Source: Ctenosaura bakeri
Lineage: Eukaryota; Chordata; Lepidosauria; Squamata; Iguanidae
NCBI GenBank assembly: GCA_948474755.1
Contig: CAOLHI010000745.1
Span: 682,001 to 746,000, forward strand
Direction of reading: 5' to 3'
Length of the DNA: 64,000 nt
Made by a program: the position numbers and the translations under genes. Below, in pieces: positions 12,801 to 27,354 of this stretch (within the stretch, counting starts at the first letter, position 1; each line of letters begins with the position of its first letter). Under the pieces are notes generated by a model. The model was not told where the DNA came from. It made no database searches and was given only the letters and a program-made list of their open reading frames with translations.

Positions 12801-13031
12801 TCACATCCTTAGGACCAGGATTATATTAATCCCTGGTTCTTTGTAGTAGCAGCTGAACTAACCTGAAAATCCAAGTGGTCCGTGGAGCTGGAACATATAA
12901 TTTTTGAATGTGAGGCTCTTATAGTGATTCAAGCTTCCAAACATCTCTGAGAATACTCTCTTTCTCCAAATTATTGAACACAATATTCCAGATATATTGA
13001 AATGATAGGATCTGCCTACTGTAGCAATGTA
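9871..13031. other. intron stretch with few recognised elements
   Basis: Apart from the family A MITE fragment at 11758-11885 and an AAAAGTAACTTTCCAAGCTC word near 10510, the sequence is AT-rich without recognisable features. The open frame at 11356-11653 lies in purine-rich unique sequence and has no splice context. Confidence 0.4.
11758..11885. mobile_element. family A MITE, 3' part
   Basis: The right half of the family is present: GAGAGCTCTTTGGCCTCAGT, then AGAATTGCACAGGATGCTGA, AGTGGAATAGTAGCACTATA, ending GCAGAAATGGCC followed by TAA. The left terminus is missing or unreadable. Confidence 0.75.
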
Positions 13032-13498
13032 GGCCCTTTCCACACGTGGGCGAAGAAATGGGGGACATCACGCTGAAACAGAGCTTACCTGAGTCAGTTG
13101 CCACGTGGAGCAGCGCGTTTTCGCTGCTCCACACTCCTTGGCATCCCGCAGCGTCCTGCGGGGCCCAAAATGGCGGCTTACGACTGGCAAAGGCTCTCCA
13201 CCAACCGGAGAAGCTCACCAGCCAGAAAGCCCACCCCCAGCAGATCTGCAGGCACGCCCTTGCACGCGCCTGCAAATCCACACCGGGCGCTGCAACGGGG
13301 CTACACAGTCGTTCTTTTTAAAGACCACATGAAAAGTGGTTTTCAAAAAGCACGCGGCGCCGCCACTTCCGGGCGCCCTAGCATGGATTGGGGTGTGGAA
13401 CTACGCAAAGTAGTCCGCCCCAATCTACTTTACGGTGTAGATGACCTCCGTCAGAGGTCGCTCTACACCGTTTTTTTAACCCCCGTGTGGAAAGGGCC
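13032..13498. mobile_element. family B GGCC-ended foldback element, 467 bp
   Basis: It starts GGCCCTTTCCACACG and ends CGTGTGGAAAGGGCC, which are perfect inverse ends over 15 bases. GTA flanks both sides (13029-13031 and 13499-13501). The interior is GC- and CpG-rich in an AT-rich intron and includes a hairpin near the right end (13431-13471). The open frames of 85-134 codons inside it are by-products of the GC content. Confidence 0.88.
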
Positions 13499-13501
13499 GT
13501 A

Positions 13502-16352
<2,851 letters not shown>

Positions 16353-16782
16353 TCAAAGAACAGGCCCTTCTTTCTCTCCCAGACAGGTATGCCAGCTCCC
16401 CAGTCTGAGAAAGAGCCCTGTCTTTTCCACACATCTACCTTCTCCCTTATAACACCACCTTTGTGTAAAAGGGTGAGGCCTTTCAATGGTTATTTAGAAC
16501 CCCTTAATAGTTCTATGATAGTGTATTTTCTGGGCTTCTTTGAATACTATATACAACTCACCTGAGTCAGTATTTGTAAAAATAAACTGTAATATTTATT
16601 AAGATAACACATAGAACAAAGTATTGGAGCTCATATGCAGTCAAAATTAATACAGAATACTTTTGGACAATTTCCTTATATCTTCAAACTCTCACATAAG
16701 CAGAAGTATCATAAACCATCTTTTGGCTACACTTTCACTGAAGAATCAACCCCCAATCTAGATCACACTTTATGATCAGGTT

Positions 16783-17002
16783 GTGGTGGCACAGTGGTTA
16801 AATGCTGGTACTGCAGCCACAAGGTTGTGAGTTTGATCCTGCCAGGCTCCAGGTTGACTCAGCCTTCCATCCTTCTGCAGGTCAGTAAAATGAGTATCCA
16901 GCTTGTTGGGGGAAATTAGTTAACACATTGTAAACCACTTAGAGAGCATTTAGCTGATAAACAGTATAGCAATACACATGCTATTGCTATGCTATTGCTA
17001 TG
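16783..17002 (+). mobile_element. Sauria-type SINE
   Basis: The tRNA-like head GTGGTGGCACAGTGGTTAAA is followed by the diagnostic body GGTTGACTCAGCCTTCCATC and TGTAAACCACTTAGAGAG. The tail has repeated GCTATTGCTAT units. This layout is characteristic of Sauria SINEs, which are widespread in squamates. It is nearly full length. Confidence 0.9.
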
Positions 17003-17387
17003 ATGGTTTAATTATTTTTTCACTGAGAATTAAACCCTTCCGACACAGTCACCTTCCCTGGCTGACACAGGGACTCTGCAGCTCTCTCTGACAAGAACTA
17101 AAGGACTGCCAAATAACAATCAGTGTTTGCCTTTATACATCCTTTCCTCTCAGCCACTAGCCCCCATATACACACTACTGGCCTGGGTTTCTCTCCTGAG
17201 GAGCTATTCTGGTTGCATGGCAACCTGTTTCCAGGCTGCTCTGGCATTTCAGATAGTCATACCCCCAGAACTCCATCACAGACAGGTTAGACATAAAGAA
17301 ATCCAATAGCACCTTTGGGAGTAACAGGAATCAAGGGTGAAAAAGCTTTCACAGATTCAACAACCTCATGTTGGAAGCAGAAGCTTC

Positions 17388-17578
17388 TTTCCAAGGTTTT
17401 GAATCCCCACTTAGCCATAGAAAATAGCTAGGTGACTTTGGGCAAGTCATATACCCTCTTGGCTTCAGAGGAAGATAAAGGCAAACTCTCTCTGAACAAA
17501 TCCTGTCAAGAAAATCCTGTAATAGGTTTGCCTTAGAGTCACCATAAGTCAGAAACAACTTGAGGACACACAACAATA
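17388..17578 (+). mobile_element. tRNA-derived SINE with ACA tail, 5' eroded
   Basis: The body words GGTGACTTTGGGCAAGTCAT and GTTTGCCTTAGAGTCACCAT lead to the tail CTTGAGGACACACAACAATA. The head is only partly readable (GTTTTGAATCCCC). Confidence 0.85.
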
Positions 17579-17641
17579 AGAAGTGCCATATCCTATGGTT
17601 CTAACCATAACAGCTTCAGTTATCTTTAACAAGATGCTGTG

Positions 17642-17663
17642 GTGTGTGTGTGTGTGTGTGTGT
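17642..17663. repeat. (GT)n microsatellite
   Basis: This is a run of about eleven GT units. Confidence 0.9.
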
Positions 17664-18245
17664 TTGTACTTCTGAAAAGGCCTCTCTGAAGACCAATCTA
17701 CACTATAACCCATCCCAGAACTATCCTGGGTTTTGCTTGAACCAATTTTCTTCTTCTCATGGCTCATGGGCTTGTTTTACTCTACATGAATACTGAGATA
17801 GAGAGCCATATGGCTCCTCTTTCTAGGGTAGATTTTACTCCTCTCCCTCCAACCCCGGTTGCATTTGTGTATGTGCACAGCATCATGACTTGTAAGACAG
17901 TGCCTCTCCCCTAAATGGTTGTCATCTATGATCATGTCTGGCCAACTGACTGTTACCACCATGCTCCCATTCCCATTTCCATGATCTGAAAAGTGACCAG
18001 TCACAACTATAATGAAAACTATGCATCTCTCTCTCTCCGTCTTCACCATGTATGGTGAATTTTGGGATGGGATGAGGAAACATGGAGAAAATCTAATTAA
18101 GGTGAGGTTGGGCAATATAAAACCTACCAGACCTGTTGGTACCACTGTATCTGTCATCCTCATCACTTTAGGCACACAGTCCTTTCCACCCACGAGCAAC
18201 TACAGAAGTCAGTGTGTGAAAAAGCTGCAACAATCTTAACTGTCT

Positions 18246-18276
18246 ACACATACACACACACATTCACACGCACATA
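18246..18276. repeat. imperfect (CA)n tract
   Basis: CA repeats are broken by T and G. Confidence 0.7.
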
Positions 18277-18545
18277 CTTGATCAACCCCAATTCTACCCG
18301 AGGAGATACAGCACACAGAAGGGATAAAGAAAACCTGGGTTATATGACAACTGGAGAACAGAAGAAGCTAGCCCAGCTTCTTCATACCTAGGCTTAGAAA
18401 TCCAGAAGGCCCTCCCTCCATCCCAATTGCCACTTCTGTAACCTTGCAGGGAGAGAAGAAGAGGAAGTATCTGCTTGAGTTAACCCCCTCCCATGTTATT
18501 TTTCAGGTGTTCCTTTAAGTGGTTTTCCAACTTCTGGCAATCCTA

Positions 18546-18636
18546 AGGGAATCTTGCCAAGAAAACTCTGTGAAAAGTTCACCTTAGGGTCACCATAAGA
18601 TGGAAATGACTTCAAGACACATACCAACAACAGCAA
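18546..18636 (+). mobile_element. 3' fragment of the ACA-tail SINE
   Basis: CTTGCCAAGAAAACTCTGTG, then CACCTTAGGGTCACCATAAG and GACTTCAAGACACATACCAA are the 3' half of the SINE. Confidence 0.8.
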
Positions 18637-19004
18637 TATGTGGATCTGAGCAGATGCAGCTGAACTGGAGGGCCTGACTGTAAACAATAGATTAGGTGGT
18701 GTGTTCTGAGAAGAGGCTGGAGGAATATACCGGTAAGTCTGTGTAGCAATTTGTAGCACTACAGGTAGCAATTTGGTGAAATTGCTCAAATGGACAACTT
18801 TATTCACAGGCAAACAATGCAAAGAATTTAAAAGTAGTTCAAAAGATAAAGCATACACACATAAAAGACACTCATGCATCTGTGAATACAGTATTTTGGC
18901 TGTCACTGGCAAAAAAATTATTTCTAAAGGACACAGATTGTTAGAAGGCAAGTTAGCTTTTAAGGATGCTCTAAACAGGACACAAAGCCACAGCCCTTTA
19001 AAAT

Positions 19005-19122
19005 AGTGGTTCTCAACTGTAATCCTCTAGATATTTTGGATTTCAGTTTCCAGAAATCCAGTCAATATGAACAATGGTCAGGCATTCTGGAAACTGAAGT
19101 TCTAAATATTTGGAAGTTGAAG
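19005..19122. mobile_element. hAT-like palindromic MITE, degraded
   Basis: The start AGTGGTTCTCAACTGTAATC and internal inverse arms (TTTCAGTTTCCAGAAATCC and CATTCTGGAAACTGAAGTTC) define a foldback element. Confidence 0.6.
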
Positions 19123-19732
19123 GGTTGATATGCTAGCCCCTGAAGCAAATGATCAATTGGATGTTTGTATTTGTATTTCCAGATGTCAAGCCAAATGGGA
19201 AAATTTTCAGGGCAAGAATATCATGCTGTATCTGTCTGTCTGTCACTGTGTCACATCATGACTTTGAAGTAGCTACTGTAAGCCATTTTCTGTGCAAACC
19301 AGAGCTTAGAAAATTTTCTTTGGTTGGGCCACAGTTCCCATGCTTTCTTAAAAGTAGTGTTTGCAAAAGTTTTCAGTTGGGAAAGTGTGTTGTTGTTGCT
19401 GCTGCTGCTTACTACGGAGCTTGTAAAACTTAATATTCAACTTGTAAGACAGTGCCTCTCCCCTAATGGTTGCAATATTTTCTCTTTCATTAAAATTAGA
19501 GTATATTATATGAATTGCATGCAACTGTAATTGATGTTTAATGGATTGTGCATAATGATATCACCAGGGCCCAACTCCTGTAACATCAACAGGAAGAGTT
19601 TCTAGGATCAGATTTCAGACTTGAAATCTCAGGATCCGAGATGCTTCCGATTTGGGAACCTGACTGGACAATGTCCTCGAAAAGTAGAACCCCTCCCTGC
19701 TTTCAAACTACATTTGGCATCCTGTTGGTCAG

Positions 19733-20420
19733 CAGTGATGTATTTAAGTCTTTTACTCCAAGTCTCACGTCAAGTCTCAAGTCTGGAAGCCAACTTTATA
19801 CCCCAACCAAAATTCCAGAATTATTGGACAGAGTCAAATAAAGTCAGTTTTAACAATTTAAGCAGAGTCGGCCCTCCACGTTTGCAATTTTGCTATCTGC
19901 AACTTCGGGGAATAGGATCCTTCTTACTCCTCATTACTAAAGCTTCAAAAGCTTTAGAAGGAAGGATCCTTCCTTCTCAAGCCTGTTGCATAACACATTT
20001 GCTGTTCCCCTCTGAAAAATGACCCCTGCACTCTTTTGTTCTTCGGAAATGTTTTAGAAGGCTCCTCTGATATGCAGCAGGGACAGGTTGCTGAGCAGAC
20101 CTCAACCCTGCCTCAAGTCCATTGGCTAACCCATTTGCTGTTCCCCTCTGAGAAATGCACCCACACTTTGAGCTTAAGATAGATTGCCATGTGACTAGTA
20201 GGCAAAAAGAGATGGAGGCGCTGCTCAAAGTTGTAAGGTTTCTAGATGAATGTGTTATGTTACTGAACCAAGGACAGCAAGTCAGTCACTAAAAATGTAC
20301 AAGTCTCAAGTCGAGTTGAGTCAGTGCCTCATTTATTGCTGAGTCGAGTCCAAGTTGAGTCACTGAAGCGACTTAAGTCTGACTTGAGTCCAAGTCTATC
20401 GACTCGAGTCTACATCACTG
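19733..20420. mobile_element. hAT element with CAGTGATGTA ends, copy 1 (688 bp)
   Basis: It starts CAGTGATGTA and ends TACATCACTG. It is flanked by TTGGTCAG (19725-19732) and CTGGTTAG (20421-20428), which match at 6 of 8 positions, as expected of an old 8-bp hAT duplication. The subterminal regions are made of GACTTGAGTC-like words on both sides. No transposase frame remains, so it is non-autonomous. A second copy in opposite orientation is at 46449-47262. Confidence 0.85.
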
Positions 20421-20428
20421 CTGGTTAG

Positions 20429-22816
20429 TCCCAGCTAGAGTAGACTGATTCAATCAATTTCTGAGTCAAAACACAGGTAAATCCCACTGATGAGATGAGT
20501 TTTCTTTAGTCAGGACTAACAACAGGATTTATGCCTATGCAAAATAACCTTCTCTATGATAAAGTTGTGGCATTCTGAAAAGCATTTCTCACTATGATGA
20601 AAGCAGGGTAGTATGTTTTTAGGCACCACCAGATGGATAAATACGACCTGAGGTAGGATTCAGCTGTTACTTCTGCCAGTACACCTTAGGAGATGGTACA
20701 ATTCAATTTGTTTTAAAAGAGAATCTATGAAATAAACTTCTAAGATAGCTATGGCTCATATAAGGAATGCACTGACAATGAAAATACATGACCACAGAAC
20801 TTCCACTATCATAACTGTACGGGGATGGACCAATTAAATACCCATAAAACTGAATACAAAAGGGTTTTCAAAGTTCTTTCATCCAATTTCCTGTCCATTT
20901 AGATACTATCTGACTACAGGTCATTTTGCCTCTTGAAAGCATGAACAGACAGGCATGTTTATAGCATCTTAACCACATTTGTTCCCTCCTCCTACACCTA
21001 CCCTTTTGAACCTATTCTAAAGAATAAAAATACACATGAATAAAAGAACTCTTTTTAAAAGGTTGGAAAACCCAAAGTCTTATCTCAGCTGTCACAATTT
21101 ATGATCACTGCAAAGACAGGATTGCAGGCACCAGCAAGATTAAAGAACATCCAAAGCACTACCAATATGAAAGAAAATATTTGTATTTCAACTTCTATGT
21201 GCTGTATAGACACACAAAAGCTTGAAAAGGACTGAGCAGCAAAACGTTCAAAATGTAAATCATGTCCTCATCCAACACAACTCATTACACAAATAATTAC
21301 AACACAGATTACCCCCTCACTACCTCTCAAAGTGAGTTTTTAACTCTCTTAGAATCTGATAATCTCATATAGGATATTATTATTATTATTAGTAGTAGTA
21401 GTAGTAGCAGCAGCAGCAGCAGCAGCAGTAATCGTAGCAGTAGTAGTTGAATGCCTTGAAGTTGCTTCCAACTTGGCTTACGGATCACTTTAAACAATGT
21501 TAAACTAGTTTAATTTCTATTACAAGTGTCCAGGTTTCTGGGCTGCCATATTCCAGCCCCCCAAATCCAGGTAGCCTTGTCTGCTTATTATTTCAATTCA
21601 TTTGCATGTTATGCAGTTCATGCGACAGAATGCGGTAAGGTTCAACAACCACACTGCAAGCTAATTTCCCACACAGAATTACACCTTCGAAAGCTGCTCA
21701 GTGGAAAGGAAACAAAAAGTTGTTTTTATTCAGATGGTTCACATGTAATGTTGGTGTATACAGCCTGTTGGCTGCATGCTTCCATCCCAAAGTGCTTTGC
21801 ATGGTCCTCCCATGACTTCTGCAACCAGTGCATTCACTACAAATTTGCAACTCTGAGAAATTCTGTTGCTAATTCTTTCCTGCCACCCATGTTGATCCCA
21901 GGCATGAGCTTTCTTCTCCAGCTGCTAAATATCCATCAGCAAATGGAACTTTTGGGAGGTGCTGGCCACTTCAAGGATCCTTTAGGAAGTGGGAGGGGGC
22001 GTCAGAGGGCTTAACCTCTGAGCACCAGATGCCAGAATGCCTCCCAGAAGATGCTCTAGCAACTGCTGTCAGAGGGTTCCATAACCGCCTGAGAGTGGTT
22101 TTCAGCACTGGTGCTGAGTTCACGAGAGGGTGAAAAGAGGAGACTCCAAAATGGAGACCTTGTGGAACATGCAGAAAAAAATACAGACGGAAGAGGACCT
22201 CTGTCCATTTGGCTCAATTAATTAAGTAAATTGGGATGTATTTAAATACATTAAGTTAAATTACATTGGGAAATTGATGGACATGGTGGTAGCAGTGTTG
22301 AAATAAATACATTTGTTACACTAGGTATATATGCAGTGTGTGCTGCCTCCAACCAGCAATGTATGCAGGCCTCAGGATCAAAAAGGTTGTGAAATTATGG
22401 CTAAGAGTTCATAAAAAATATATATCACAAAAACTAAAAGTATTTCAAGACAATTAATCTTAAGAAGACTAAGGTGTCAGAGTTCAACTCTCTGCCATGC
22501 CTCTCTGCTGGCAAGGGAAGGGAGGTGATAGTACCTGCCCAGAAGAGGGAGTGTCTAATGCAATAATCAGTAGAAATTCTGAGCCAAGTCGAATCAATGT
22601 CAAATCCAAAAGGTCCAGAATGCTGAAGGTCTGTCCAAAAAGAGAGAGAGAGCTGGAAGACAAGGGTCGTGGGAGCTTGAGTAACAATTTTCTGCAAGCA
22701 AGCAGCAAGCCATGCCGACAGACTTCTATCGCTGACAAAACAGGTGTTACTCATCATTGTTCTGCTTCCTTAATCTTGCCAAAATGGCTTCCCTCTGAGC
22801 TGCTTGTTTCTGTCTC
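20429..22816. other. intron stretch, mostly unassigned
   Basis: It contains the trinucleotide tract at 21375 and, just after it (about 21446-21485), a scrap of the ACA SINE tail in reverse. The 162-codon plus-strand frame at 21526-22014 has no recognisable domain and no splice context, so I do not call it a gene. Confidence 0.4.
21375..21446. repeat. compound (ATT)n(AGT)n(AGC)n microsatellite
   Basis: Three successive trinucleotide tracts run into each other, probably grown from the A-rich tail of the SINE scrap that follows. Confidence 0.9.
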
Positions 22817-22914
22817 CTCTGGGGGGCAGAGGTGGATCTAATTCCTCTAAATCAGTTGCAACAATCTCTGGGGGGCAGAGTTGGATCTAATTCCTCTAAA
22901 CCAGGTGCAACAAC
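22817..22914. repeat. 49-bp tandem duplication
   Basis: Copies 22817-22865 and 22866-22914 both start CTCTGGGGGGCAGAG and contain TGGATCTAATTCCTCTAAA. They differ at a few positions only. Confidence 0.9.
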
Positions 22915-23099
22915 TCTGTCTCAGCTTGTCTTTTAGCTGATGAGGGTGCTTCCAAGATCGTTTGGTCTATCATTGGCTCTGTTTCCAGCACAATCAATTG
23001 TTCATTGACCTCTGAGCCACCATCTATCATATAAGGCTGCAACTCTGCTTCACTGCAGCATGGCAGGCTTCACTCCCATCTAAAACAGGCAGTGTTGAG

Positions 23100-24175
23100 G
23101 ACTTTACTAAAAACATCTACCCTGAACTCCACCATATTAGGTAATTACCAAGCAGCCTATAATACCCCTTTTGGGACAAGGTTCTGGAGTATGTTATGGC
23201 CTTCCAATTCCAAGGCTATTTGGATGAAATGGATTGTCTAGATGTGTTTCAATCTGGCTTCAGGCCTGGCTATGGAACGGAGATGGCTTTGGTCTTCTTG
23301 GTGGATGACTAATGCCAGGAACTGGACAGGGAGAGTGTGTTCCTGTTAGTTCTGCTGAACCTCTGGGGGACTGTCAATACCACTGATTGTGGTATCCTTC
23401 TAGCCTACTTCTCTTGGATGGGACTTGGAGGGCAATGACACTCATCTCTCTCTCTCTTTTTCCATTTAACTCTAAGGAAGCTGTTCTTGGTATTTGACCT
23501 TTCTTTTGTCAGTAATGGACATGATGAAGGTGAACAAACTGAAGCTTAATCCAGAGCAGAAAGAGGTGTTCCTGGTCTATCAGAAGGCAAATCAGGAAAC
23601 AGAGATTCAGTCTGTGCTGAACAGGGTTACCCTCCCCCTGAACTCTCAGATCCATAGCTTCGGCATACAATCATTCCTCCACATTTGCTAGGGTTAGGGG
23701 CACAGGATCCTCGTGAAAGTGGAAAAACTGTGAATAACTCTAGGCCCTCTCAAACCATATTTAATACACACACAAAAAAGTATGATCAGCATATTCAACC
23801 TACCATGGATTCCTCTGAGGCATCAGGGTTCCTTCACAAGGCAGAAGTGGGTGGCTGGTGGGGCTTACTGCCACCTCCACTGCTGCCCCACACCATTTTT
23901 AATAGGGACTTAACAAACCTCTTTAGCAGTTTCTCAGTGTCAAGAGGCTTGCAGTCTCTATTAAAAATGGCATAGGAAGCAGCAGAGGTGACAGCAAATA
24001 ATCTATGAATAATCAAATCCGTAAAAGTGAAACCCGCAAATGTGAAGGGCTGACTGTACTCATGGATTCAGTCCTGAGCTAGAAGGCCCAGGTTTTGATG
24101 GTGGCCAGGAGTCCCATTTTGTGAAAAAATAATAATGGGATATAAACTTAATAAAAATACAATAATAATAATATG
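23100..24175 (+). pseudogene. L2-like LINE reverse transcriptase fragment with 3' tail
   Basis: This is a broken non-LTR retrotransposon reading frame. Translated pieces include a KVLE-like run and YLDEMDCLDVFQSGFRPGYG near 23220-23280, then KLNPEQKEVFLV near 23540, both typical of CR1/L2-group reverse transcriptases. Stops and frame breaks are frequent and much of the palm region is missing. After the Tigger-like insertion at 23668-24056 the LINE resumes (LMDSVLS, KAQVLMVA) and ends in the family tail GGGATATAAACTTAATAAAA plus AAT repeats. The insertion therefore came after the LINE. Confidence 0.85.
23668..24056. mobile_element. Tigger/mariner-like MITE, 389 bp, inside LINE
   Basis: The ends CAATCATTCCTCCACATTTG and the inverse of AAATGTGAAGGGCTGACTG match over about 20 bases and are flanked by TA on both sides (23666-23667 and 24057-24058), as in Tc1/mariner elements. 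A second inner foldback is built on CATTTTTAATAGGGACT and its inverse. It has no transposase frame. Confidence 0.88.
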
Positions 24176-24385
24176 TGCACTTTCATGGGAGTAGATATCA
24201 TAGAACAGAGTAAGAATTACTTTTGAGCAAACATATGTAGGAGTGTGTTTTCTATGTAACTCTCAATTCACTTATAAAGCCATTTTAAAAATCTGTGTAA
24301 CATAAGATACTTGTATGATGCTGTGATAATTGGCTCTGTTCCTTATCTGGGCAACATAGCTGAAGGATATAGTTTCCTCTTCAGG

Positions 24386-24665
24386 CAGTGGCATAGGGAA
24401 GGGAGGGTGAGGGAAGCAGTGCACCTTGGGTGGCACTTTTTGGGGGGTGCTGCCACTCTTTACCTGCCCCCTGCATGCTGTCGCCCCTCCCCCACTCACC
24501 AGTGCCCTTCCCCCACATGCCGTAGCCCTGATATCACAAGCTGACACCCCTGTGTGCCATAGCCCCACCCACATGCACCGACACCCTGCCCATGCACGCT
24601 ATAGTCTCACCCCTACCCTTCTGCCCGCGCCCGCCCCACCCCATTCACACCACACTACGTCACTG
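24386..24665. mobile_element. hAT-like element with C-rich interior, 280 bp
   Basis: The start CAGTGGCATAG and end CTACGTCACTG are imperfect inverse ends. TCTTCAGG and TCTCTAGG flank it (6 of 8 match). The interior is a C-rich series of GCCCCACCC-like words with CATGC and TGCAC. The open frames here come from that composition. Confidence 0.65.
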
Positions 24666-25850
24666 TCTCTAGGTAAACAAAGGGTTCATGAGGTATAGAG
24701 TTTAAGTTACATTTATTGGGGTCAGCATCACAAAGATCAACAGAGATCATGAGAGACAACTGACCAATCAGGAAGTCCAGCTGGGGGGCAAGTTAAGAAG
24801 TCTTGTCAAAATACTTCTAAGAAGAAGTTATAAAGCCCTCAAGGGACCATGAGGCTTGGGGGAAGGAAGACAAAACAAAGAACTGAGGAGCTTGGTTGTA
24901 GGTTGGACCATGCCTCCATATTCCTAGTTCCTCATGACCGTTTCAGAACCCAGAACGTCAGATCATGAGCAGAATAGGCATAATTTAGCTAGTCATGTTA
25001 GGGACTTACATTCTTTTGAACTTTGGCTGAATATGACTTAAGCTTTGATTGTAACTTTGCAACTATTTCTAAGTAATGCCTGAAGGAAGGTGTCTTCCTA
25101 TACATGATATTTCTTTGCCAATATAGACTGGTTGCTTAGAAGAAAAGCTTTCCCTTTTAAAGATCTCTTTTCTATGCTCTTTTCACATGCCTTTGCTCAG
25201 TGTGTGATTGCATAAGAACCATCACCTCCCAAAGGGAAAAGGAAAGTCTCTGCAGTCAGAGGTAGAAGTCTAAGTTGACTCTGCAGTAACTTCGATTGAG
25301 CTACTGAACCACAGGGATTAAATCAGTGGGTGGTGATGGTGGATAAATGATTCTTCAGGGGTCTTATCTCCCACTTGAGAGCAGGAGGCAGGATCATGTA
25401 AGATCCTTACAAATGTATTAAGGCAAAAGGCCCTCTCAAAACAGCCACCATAATTTCAAACAAACAGAAATCACAATAATAAATTAATAAAATAGTACCC
25501 TTTGTAATCTGTCCTTTGTTTTCTTGTGCTCTGACATCTGGTGCTTTCTTTTGGGCAAGTTTATTGGAACTGGTACTGCAAGGATAGCAAGGAGGCAGGA
25601 ATATGAGCTGATACCATATCCTCTACAGCTGTGCTACTAAAAGTGGTGGTCTGTGGCCATCGCAAGCCATGACTGCCAATCTATGGCAAGTTTCCAGGGA
25701 AAAAAAGACGCAGTTGTAGCCAATAGACATAAAAATGGTGCCTATCCCTGGCACACTGGCAGAAAATACCTGCCAGTCACCCATATCAGAGAGCTTAAAA
25801 AGCAATGCTTATAGCACTCTTGATACAGAGAGACATGTAAGCTCTCACTA

Positions 25851-26107
25851 GAAATAAAGATGACTAAACTGGAGCTATTGTACTTTAGACATATCAAGAG
25901 ATGCTATGACTCACTGGAAAAGGACAATAATGCTAGGTAAAATGGAAGGGTTAAGAAAAGAAGGAGATAGCACTGCAGGTGAATTGAGTCAAACAAAGAC
26001 TGTGTTTGCATGAACTGAGCAAGGCAGTTGACAACCAGTGTCTTGGAAGTCTCTCTTTCATAAGGTTGCCACAAGTGGAAGTTGACTTGCCAGTAGATAA
26101 CAACTAA
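25851..26107 (+). mobile_element. RTE-like LINE, 3' end
   Basis: CTGGAGCTATTGTACTTTAG, ATGCTATGACTCACTGGAAA and GTCTCTCTTTCATAAGGTTG are words of a LINE common in lizards. The tail GGTTGCCACAAGTGGAAGTT, GACTTGCC, AACAACTAA resembles the tail of the ACA SINE. Confidence 0.75.
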
Positions 26108-27354
26108 TAAGTCATAAGCAGTGGGTATTTCTTAACTGCGCACCTCGCATAGCTTGCTTGACTGGTTGGTACCGGGCAGGCACAGTTTCAGATGCAGACA
26201 TCTTGCAGACAACTAATATAGCTTACCTCTTACCTTGATAAAACTTGATCCAGCTATCTCACAGGAAGAATGTCATTTCTGTTCCTTTATTAGATGTGTA
26301 CAGACCACTTTCTCTTACAGAGAGTGTTTCCTAACCTGCATTTCCCTGGACAGCCTTGAGTATACAGGGAAGGATCTACAAAAGGTATAAACAGAAGCAT
26401 GATGCCCTGTTCTTATTCTGTGGGAAGGAAGATTGCTTCCTGCCCAGAAGTCTGCTAACCCATGGAGTAACATTCTTGAGTACCCTGGGAATTTTTACCA
26501 CCATCAGCTGCAAGGAATTTTGGCTTCAAAAGGTGTGTGTGTAAGCTCTCTTTACATACATTAATCATATTCTGTATCCACAGATCAACCAGGTTTTATC
26601 AATAAACTGTATCTTATCTCATTACAGAAGTAGATTCTTTTTTGTGTTGGTAATCTCAGTCTGACCAGGACCTGAGTGGATTGGGCCATCAGAGTTTTTA
26701 AAGCAAGTCTTCATAATTTCAAATTGCGAAGTCTATGTGCCTACATGCACCTAATGGACCATGAGGCTTCTCCACCCAGATGAGTGCTGGATTTGGGCTT
26801 GGAGAAGTCTAAGAGGATACCTAAATCTAACTGAACTGAACTAACCTGTGACTAGAGGTATGTTTTAAATGTTATGTGTTCAGTGGGGAGTTGCTGTTTT
26901 TATGCTGTTAACTGCAAAATTAAACCAGCCATTGTCAGATGGTGCCCATGTGGGCTGTAAGGTGGTGGCAATTAACTTCTACAAAAGCATTTCAAAGTGC
27001 TGTTTAACAATCTTGGGGCTCAAACTGCACTTAGCTGAGGTTTTAATTAATTTATTTCTAATGGAGATGTAGGCAATGGGCTGCAAAAAATTTTTGTACA
27101 AGCAGTAATGGGCGATGTGGGAAGAACAATTATTGCACTGCCTACATTCTGTCTTGTTTTATTTCTTCATGGATTATCTTCTTCTGTCCCTCTCATGTCC
27201 ACAGTGCTCTGCTAACATCATCAGCAGGTATCACCTGCATATGTGGAAGAAAGAGAATGTGTGTGTGTGTTCTCATATAAGCAGATGTGTGTCCTGATGG
27301 AAGTCTTTATCTGCTGACCAACCCCTTTTGGCATATGGTATGCACAAACAGCTT
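26108..27354. other. intron stretch without recognised elements
   Basis: Only short GT runs (27256-27271) stand out. The frames of 60-67 codons have no support. Confidence 0.4.

Noticed and set aside
16783..16860. tRNA gene at the Sauria SINE head
   Set aside because: It is the SINE's tRNA-like promoter; the diagnostic Sauria body and tail follow directly.
21526..22014. 162-codon plus-strand frame as a possible gene
   Set aside because: No recognisable domain, no promoter or splice context, and ordinary composition for chance intron frames.
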